Of a DNA stretch of 57,005 nucleotides, positions 51,630-57,005 are shown one piece after another. A program made the position numbers and the translations under genes. The stretch spans positions 1 to 57,005 of the forward strand of contig JAFGQZ010000100.1 in assembly GCA_016935435.1 (NCBI GenBank), given 5' to 3'. The stretch is from Bacteroidales bacterium (GTDB lineage Bacteria; Bacteroidota; Bacteroidia; Bacteroidales; UBA10428). Within the stretch, counting starts at the first letter, position 1, and each line of letters opens with the position of its first letter. Below the pieces are notes generated by a model, which had not been told where the DNA came from, did no database searches, and saw nothing but the letters and a program-made list of their open reading frames with translations.

Positions 51630-52744
51630 ACCATTTTGCTATTTAAAAAACTATATAAATCTTCGGTACTGCTAACAGGCAAAATTTCTTCAACAGTCAT
51701 ATTATTGTTGTTTTGAATGTTCCCTGTAGCAAAAGTGGCGTAAATTTTATTAAGAATATCATGCGCATCGAGCGGGTTAAAATATACAGCATTATTGCCG
51801 CAAATACTCCTTGAAAATTGCCTGTCGGAAACCAACAGACGTTTCCCCAAACAGAGGGCTTCAATATAGTTCAGGCTGTACGACTCGTTTAACGATGGCA
51901 AAATTAACCCGTCAAGTTGCGATAATATGGCTTTTATTTGAGTTGGCCTTATTTTGCCCAGGTTTACTGCATAGCCCGATGCAATCAGTGGCTTTAATTT
52001 TTTTTTCAGGCTGCGGGTTAACCATTTCTTTTCCGGCGCAAGGGTAAATAAAATCTGTAACTGAAATTTTTTTTTCTGTGCTAAATTCAGCACAGCAATT
52101 AATATTTCGAGGTTTTTGTGCCCATAAACATACGATATACACCCTAACCTTACTCCATGTTGGATATTTGTGCCAATGCCAGGAACAGTTGCCCCGGCAT
52201 GTAACAGGTGTTCCGGGAAAAGGGGCGGAAGTACATGTATTGGCGGTAGGTTTAGGTAATTCTGAATAAACTTTTGTTTTTCATAATCGGTTTGCACTAC
52301 CAGAAAATCAACATAACTAAGCCTGGCAATAAATATTTTTTTTCTTATTGAATGCGCCAGCAACTCTTTAAGTGTAAGGCCGAAACCTTTTATTTCTTTT
52401 TCCGATACAAAAGCATTATCGTTAAACATTATTTGGGTGGCTTCACAAACAGCGGGCAAATTCCCAAGAGAAACAACCATATCTGGCGATAGCTTGTTAA
52501 TGGTGTTTTTCAGCCAGAAATAATCAAGTATCCAACGGGAATAAGCTTTTAAAAGTAAGGAAGGGACATAAAGTTTTGAGGCCTCAACAATGAGTTTTCT
52601 GTAAACATTTATTGGTGGGCAGATTAATGTAATTTGCCAATCGATGTTTTTGCATATAGCCTTTATAATATCGGTTGCCACAAGCAGCCCCCCTCCTGTT
52701 GCAGCAGTGGAAGCATTAATTAGAATATGTTTTTTATTAGCCAC
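51626..52744 (-). CDS. Glycosyltransferase family 1/4 (GT-B)
   Basis: The 372-residue protein has a GT-B fold. The N-terminus ILINASTAATGGGLLVATDI carries the glycine-rich loop typical of family 4; the C-terminal sugar-nucleotide site is SLNESYSLNYIEALCLGKRL, with the EX7E-like pair (E in LNESY and E in YIEA). I chose the GTG at 52744, overlapping the preceding gene by 8 bp, as it gives MANKKHILINASTAATGG; the next upstream ATG would add 27 residues of the previous gene's frame-shifted tail. The sugar donor is unknown. Confidence 0.83.
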   Translation of the reverse strand: MANKKHILINASTAATGGGLLVATDIIKAICKNIDWQITLICPPINVYRKLIVEASKLYVPSLLLKAYSRWILDYFWLKNTINKLSPDMVVSLGNLPAVCEATQIMFNDNAFVSEKEIKGFGLTLKELLAHSIRKKIFIARLSYVDFLVVQTDYEKQKFIQNYLNLPPIHVLPPLFPEHLLHAGATVPGIGTNIQHGVRLGCISYVYGHKNLEILIAVLNLAQKKKFQLQILFTLAPEKKWLTRSLKKKLKPLIASGYAVNLGKIRPTQIKAILSQLDGLILPSLNESYSLNYIEALCLGKRLLVSDRQFSRSICGNNAVYFNPLDAHDILNKIYATFATGNIQNNNNMTVEEILPVSSTEDLYSFLNSKMV

Positions 52745-53900
52745 CGTATAGTTTTTCCGATATTTGAGCCGCAATATTGCCAAAAGTATAGTTTTTTTCA
52801 ATAGTTGCCGCGGCATTATGTGCAAGTTGCAAGCAATATGCGGGGTTATTTGCCAAGTAATTAATTCTTTCTGTAAGCTCGCTTTCGGTTTTATAAACCT
52901 CTACATTAAACCCCTGCACAAAAACACCCGATAAACCTGCGAGCTCCCTGACTAATACCGGCATACCGGCAGCCATTGCTTCCAGTACACTATTTGGTGT
53001 GCCCTCCGAAAAAGCTCCATGTATGAAAATATCTGCAAGTTTATAGTATTGGTCAATGTTTTCGGTATGACCGGCAAATTCAATTTTATTTCCCAGCAAC
53101 TCAATTCCTTTATTATAAAGTTCATCCATTTCAGCCCGTTCGCCTTTTGTGCCATTGTGCCATTTATCGGGGATGTATTGCCCGGCTACAATATATTTAA
53201 AATCGATGTCAAGCCGTGACAAAGCATTAAAAATATGCCTGTAGCCTTTTCTTTCTATTAGCATACCGCACGATAAAAACACAAGTTTGCGGGTTTTTCT
53301 AACAGGCTGCATATCCCTCAGGCCTTTATTGTACATGGCGTTGTCGATTCCCTGCACTGTAACCAGCATGGGCACCCGGTTGCCAAATACGGCTTTCCAT
53401 TTCGATTCGAATGCCTGGTTAATTGCAAAATACAAATTTGCCTGGCGTAAAATAAGCCTTGTAAGAGGCCAGAAAAAGCCCGATTTTTCCTTTATGGCAA
53501 AAATATCATCGTCGCCCAGCAGGGTTGACCGAAAAACAACTTTCCGACGTAAAAGCCTGCCAAAAACAATAATAATTTGCCAAGCCGGCATATAGTTACC
53601 GTAAAGAATTATAATATGGTTTAAGGCTATAAACTGCAAATATTTTATTAATAACCAGGGAAAGCTTATAGCTTTATGCAAGATAGTTTTATTGAAATAC
53701 GCTGCCCGGTGTATTCTCACCCCATTGGAGAATTCCTCAGCTTTAAGTTTTTTATTGTAATTTAAGCAACATATTGTTGCCCCGGCACATCTGGCAGAAA
53801 GGTACCTGGCAAAATAAAAAGCATTGCGCCCCCCGCCAGCTGACGATGGGACAGTTTCGGGCACAAAAAAACATATCCGCTTGTTCTTCAGATGTTCCAA
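52737..53900 (-). CDS. Glycosyltransferase family 4 (GT-B)
   Basis: The 387-residue protein starts ICFFVPETVPSSAGGGRNAF, a GT-B N-terminal loop. The C-terminal domain shows VFLSCGMLIERKGYRHIF and AFSEGTPNSVLEAMAAGMPV with the EX7E motif of retaining family 4 enzymes. It transfers a hexose-type sugar from a nucleotide donor, probably in synthesis of a surface glycan. It starts 5 bp after the deacetylase gene and overlaps the next glycosyltransferase by 8 bp. Confidence 0.9.
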   Translation of the reverse strand: MEHLKNKRICFFVPETVPSSAGGGRNAFYFARYLSARCAGATICCLNYNKKLKAEEFSNGVRIHRAAYFNKTILHKAISFPWLLIKYLQFIALNHIIILYGNYMPAWQIIIVFGRLLRRKVVFRSTLLGDDDIFAIKEKSGFFWPLTRLILRQANLYFAINQAFESKWKAVFGNRVPMLVTVQGIDNAMYNKGLRDMQPVRKTRKLVFLSCGMLIERKGYRHIFNALSRLDIDFKYIVAGQYIPDKWHNGTKGERAEMDELYNKGIELLGNKIEFAGHTENIDQYYKLADIFIHGAFSEGTPNSVLEAMAAGMPVLVRELAGLSGVFVQGFNVEVYKTESELTERINYLANNPAYCLQLAHNAAATIEKNYTFGNIAAQISEKLYGG

Positions 53901-53905
53901 CGGTG

Positions 53906-54520
53906 TTACAATTCAATTCTTTCAAATTTATAGCCCTTCGATGAAAAATGTTCAATAAACCGGGGCAAAACATAAAGCATGTTCCCGGAGGCCTTTATCG
54001 AATCGTGGAATACCACTATTGAACCATTTTTAGTACTTCGTATGACATTTCTCAGGCACATTCGTTTTGGGATGCGCTGGTTATAATCGTGTGTGAGCAC
54101 ATCCCACATAACCAACCGGTAATCTTTTCCGATATATTTAGCCTGTGCAGAAGTAATTCGCCCGTAAGGGGGCCTGAAGAGGGCTGACTCTATGTGCTGG
54201 CGGGCAAGAAATGTATCCTGGATATAGGTTTTCAGGGAAGTTTTCCACCCTTTAAGGTGACTGTAAGTATGGTTGCCAATTGCATGGCCCCGCGATGTTA
54301 TTTGTGCAAGCAAACCGGGGTGCCTGTCGGCATTACGCCCCAGACAAAAAAAGGTTGCCCTGGCCTCATACCGGCCAAGTATATCCAGCACTTGTTCGGT
54401 AATCCCCGGAGTGGGGCCGTCGTCAAATGTCAGGTAAATAGTTTTTTTATTCCTGTCGCCATGCCACATGAAGTTTTTAAGAAACCTCATTACAAACCGT
54501 GGTGTCCCCCAATATATCAT
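53906..54520 (-). CDS. NodB-type polysaccharide deacetylase
   Basis: The 204-residue protein is a compact NodB carbohydrate esterase (CE4). Motifs are TFDDGP (31-36, catalytic and metal Asp), GNHTYSH (82-88, metal histidines), RPPYGR (116-121), MWDVLTHDY and IVVFHDS (catalytic histidine). It removes N- or O-acetyl groups from polysaccharide or a lipid-linked sugar. There is no obvious signal peptide (start MIYWGTPRFVMRFLKN), so it may act on a cytoplasmic or membrane-associated intermediate. It overlaps the preceding DUF2723 gene by 4 bp, which supports operon membership. Confidence 0.92.
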   Translation of the reverse strand: MIYWGTPRFVMRFLKNFMWHGDRNKKTIYLTFDDGPTPGITEQVLDILGRYEARATFFCLGRNADRHPGLLAQITSRGHAIGNHTYSHLKGWKTSLKTYIQDTFLARQHIESALFRPPYGRITSAQAKYIGKDYRLVMWDVLTHDYNQRIPKRMCLRNVIRSTKNGSIVVFHDSIKASGNMLYVLPRFIEHFSSKGYKFERIEL

Positions 54521-57003
54521 TGTTTCTTTATTGATAAAGCAGGAACTATTTGTTGTAGTTCCTGTGCAAATTTTATTCCGGTTTCCTGCTCCCCGTTTTC
54601 GTAGAGCAAACGTGCCAGTTCGTTCAAAACATGCAATGCAAGGCGCTTTTCGTAATCGAGGTAAAAAGCAAACCTGCCTTTTAGTTTTTTATAATATTCA
54701 AGTTCGCGCATATTATTGGCATAAATTTTATCGATAACCCTTCGGGCCAAATCGGGTTTACCAGCCTCATAATATGCTTCGGCCATAGCTATCGACAGAA
54801 TATCGAATGGAACAATCTTGTTGTTAAAAAGTTTTTCGCTCCTTTGTAGGACTTCCAGGGCTTTTTCGGGCTGGTTGTTGCGCAGGAGCGCTTTTGCAGT
54901 AACATTAAAATTGTTGCGCAGGTTTTGTAACATGCCTGTTACATTCTCATCGTAGAACAAGGTCGAATCGCCAATATTTCCATAAACAAACTTATTCATC
55001 AGTCTGTCGTAGGCTAGAACAGGGTTTATTCCCCCAAAATAAAAAATACTGTCTTTCATCAAAGCCGGTACAATGCGATAAGTCATCCCGGCCATTTCAA
55101 AATAGTCTTGCAAGCCGATATAATTGTCGGAAGAAACAGAAATGGCAAAGTAAACAGGCCTTTCCCAATTATTAGTAGCAAGCAGGTCGAGCACTGCCAC
55201 GTGGTTTTTGGTTACCAGGTTCCTGCCAATGGTAAATTCTATTCTGGGCACATATTTATCGGCATTTATCTCGTTTATTGTGCCATTTGAATGAACCAGG
55301 GCAGAATCGGCCTCAAGTACAAACCTTTTTTGCGGTATGTAATCGATTTTTTCGGCAATGCCCGGAATGGTTTTAAACTCGTCTTCGTCGTGCCCGACAA
55401 AATTAATCGCCTCTTGAACCGAAACTGGTCTTTTTAACCTTTCGATAAGATATACCACATCGCGCTTGCCCTGCCTGTATTTTTGCTGTGGCAGTGTAAA
55501 CAGCAAAGGTTCTGAACTATAGGCCTTTTGTCGCATCTGTTCAATGTACCAGTCGGCACCCAGGTAACTTAAGTTAACAACCCTCACATCGGTACGGATA
55601 CCCTCTACTTCCTGTGCATACCAAAGGGGAAAAGTATCGTTGTCGCCATTGGTAAACAAAATTGCATTCTTTTCGCAGGAATTAAGGTAGTTTGAAGCCA
55701 TATCGCGTGCAAAATACCTTCCTGAACGGTTATGGTCGTCCCAGTTTTGGAAAGCCAGCAATAAGGGCGATGCCATGCATATTAAAAGCACCAATGCAGC
55801 CTTTAGCAATTCTTTTTTTATCGCCCTTCCGGCATAAAACATGAGAAGTGAAAGTGCAACAATGGCCCCGGCAACATACAGGGCAAATGGCAGAAAATAC
55901 AGGCCTTTGCCGGGCACAATATCGAACAGGGCAATTACGCCAACAACAATAAGCGTATTTATTATAAATTTTCGGCTTAGCACGCCCTTAATTGATACAG
56001 ACTTAGCAAATAAAGCATTCGCTGCAAGTCCTATCCAAATTGAAAAAGCATAAAAAGAGCCTGCATAGGCATAGTCTCTTTCCCTTGGCTGCATGGGGTT
56101 TTGGTTAAGATAAGCCACAATTGCCAGCCCTGTAAAAATAAAAAGAGACATAACCACCCAAAAATATTTTTTATTATTTGAATACTGGAAAAGCATACCA
56201 ATGAGCCCAAGAATAAGCGGCACAGCATAATATGTGTTGCGGGCCTTATTTTCCGATAAGGCACGTGGCAGGTCTTTCTGCGGGCCAAGCCTGAACTCAT
56301 CAATTTTGTTTATACCTGTAAGCCAGTTGCCTTTATTTATTTCTTCTTTAAAATGTGACTGGAAATCGTTTTGCCTTCCAGAGAAATTCCACATAAAATA
56401 GCGGAAATACATGTGGCCAAACTGGTACCTAAGCATAAACTTCAGGTTTGCGCCAAACGAGGGCTTGTTTTTTGGCCTTCCCCTGTTGTACACAATACGG
56501 TTATATTCGTCGGTAACATAATTTCCTGTGTTGTCTGTCTGTGCATAAAAAACCTGTTTCTCATCAATATCGGCCCATTGCAGGTAAGCATCGATATGGT
56601 TATCGCTATTGCTCCACATACGTGGTAAAAGTGTTTGAAACCTTTTATCGTAATTAACCTTTCTTTTATTGGCAACCACTTGGTACTTCCCGTTTACCGG
56701 CGCATAAACAGGCTTTTCGCTATCGGAATAATCGGCCGGGGCATTAAAATGCTGCCCAAAAATCAAAGGCCTTTCGCCATACTGTTCGCGGTTAAGGTAA
56801 TATAAAAGGTTATACATATTTTCGGGATTGTTTTGATCCATGGGAGGATTTGCGTTCGAACGTATAACAATGGCCGCATACGACGAATATCCTAAAATAA
56901 TTACCGCAACTGAAACAATTATTGTATTAAGCAATACTTTTCCCTTTCGGTGTGTTTGCGCAATACCTATAGAAATGCAGGTAATTAATACAATAATAAA
57001 AAT
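54517..57003 (-). CDS. DUF2723 (GT117-like) membrane glycosyltransferase, N-terminal part outside the window
   Basis: The reading frame stays open to the last base of the window, so the start lies beyond it; 829 residues are visible. The visible part has membrane segments at the beginning (IIVSVAVIILGYSSYAAIVI), a conserved family block NPPMDQNNPENMYNLLYYLN with REQYGERPLIFGQHF, helices around TYYAVPLILGLIGMLFQYSN and YLNQNPMQPRERDYAYAGSFY, and a periplasmic block with FTNGDNDTFPLWYAQEVEGI. The last 150 residues form a TPR-like helical tail (ALEVLQRSEKLFNNK, AEAYYEAGKPDLARRVI). DUF2723 includes the animal protein O-mannosyltransferase TMEM260, and Bacteroidota copies are thought to be protein or lipid-linked glycosyltransferases. 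It leads the glycan operon in this window. Confidence 0.85.
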   Translation of the reverse strand: MFIIVLITCISIGIAQTHRKGKVLLNTIIVSVAVIILGYSSYAAIVIRSNANPPMDQNNPENMYNLLYYLNREQYGERPLIFGQHFNAPADYSDSEKPVYAPVNGKYQVVANKRKVNYDKRFQTLLPRMWSNSDNHIDAYLQWADIDEKQVFYAQTDNTGNYVTDEYNRIVYNRGRPKNKPSFGANLKFMLRYQFGHMYFRYFMWNFSGRQNDFQSHFKEEINKGNWLTGINKIDEFRLGPQKDLPRALSENKARNTYYAVPLILGLIGMLFQYSNNKKYFWVVMSLFIFTGLAIVAYLNQNPMQPRERDYAYAGSFYAFSIWIGLAANALFAKSVSIKGVLSRKFIINTLIVVGVIALFDIVPGKGLYFLPFALYVAGAIVALSLLMFYAGRAIKKELLKAALVLLICMASPLLLAFQNWDDHNRSGRYFARDMASNYLNSCEKNAILFTNGDNDTFPLWYAQEVEGIRTDVRVVNLSYLGADWYIEQMRQKAYSSEPLLFTLPQQKYRQGKRDVVYLIERLKRPVSVQEAINFVGHDEDEFKTIPGIAEKIDYIPQKRFVLEADSALVHSNGTINEINADKYVPRIEFTIGRNLVTKNHVAVLDLLATNNWERPVYFAISVSSDNYIGLQDYFEMAGMTYRIVPALMKDSIFYFGGINPVLAYDRLMNKFVYGNIGDSTLFYDENVTGMLQNLRNNFNVTAKALLRNNQPEKALEVLQRSEKLFNNKIVPFDILSIAMAEAYYEAGKPDLARRVIDKIYANNMRELEYYKKLKGRFAFYLDYEKRLALHVLNELARLLYENGEQETGIKFAQELQQIVPALSIKKQ

Positions 57004-57005
57004 AA

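Noticed and set aside
1..57005. tRNA, rRNA, CRISPR array, insertion sequence or prophage genes
   Set aside because: I read all intergenic stretches and product sequences and saw no tRNA TPsiC-like arm with matching stems, no spaced direct repeats and no transposase or integrase motif.

Overview
This window is a stretch of chromosome from a member of the Bacteroidota, most likely a marine or anaerobic Bacteroidales/Marinilabiliales-type organism. The evidence is a type IX secretion (T9SS) sorting domain, Bacteroidota-specific families (DUF3127, LVIVD-repeat lipoprotein, DUF2723/GT117), near absence of Shine-Dalgarno sequences, and promoters of the TTG - about 20 nt - TAnnTTTG type. I found no rRNA, tRNA, CRISPR array, transposase or integrase.

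Layout. 1-1366 is the end of a BsuBI/PstI-like restriction-modification pair with visibly lower GC. 1464-10208 holds lipA, a lipoprotein, a small outer-membrane protein, an aminotransferase, a three-domain acyl-activating/acyl-transferring protein and a SulP transporter. 10341-15717 holds a small HExxH protein, a DUF3127 protein, mnmD, a secreted BP74-like protein, a lipoprotein, and an ECF sigma factor with a protein built like a dual-membrane-spanning anti-sigma factor. 15880-24888 holds a lytic transglycosylase, uvrA, a LOG-family protein, two envelope proteins, smpB and miaA. 24889-29006 holds a small ORF with its own terminator and a CRP/FNR-like palindrome, a TPR protein, a ZIP transporter and an orphan CheW. 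29050-36558 is a tightly coupled three-gene operon: a transporter-like/HEAT membrane protein, a triple TIR/DUF4062-like protein, and an nSTAND ATPase with a transmembrane helix, coiled coil and WD40 propeller. 36647-40027 is aroK, a divergent aroC-like gene and aroA. 40304-49102 is mostly housekeeping (SDR, PHP phosphatase, NatAB-type ABC exporter, methyltransferase, purE, hpt, adk, obg, RluA). 49219-57003 is one envelope-glycan operon: DUF2723 membrane protein, NodB deacetylase, two glycosyltransferases, a sulfotransferase and a twin-ATPase ABC protein.

Two observations stand out. First, a promoter motif GCAAC-N17(18)-CATC(T/A) lies in front of five genes: the ECF sigma factor itself and four envelope or secreted proteins, arranged as two back-to-back divergent pairs plus one single site. 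This looks like the autoregulated regulon of that sigma factor, readable directly from the DNA. Second, the three-gene STAND/TIR-like/HEAT-transporter operon has overlapping genes, its own promoter and the domain content of a signalling or conflict (possibly antiviral) module that I do not recognise as a named system. A chorismate synthase homologue that lacks the GESHG catalytic motif is a third point of interest.
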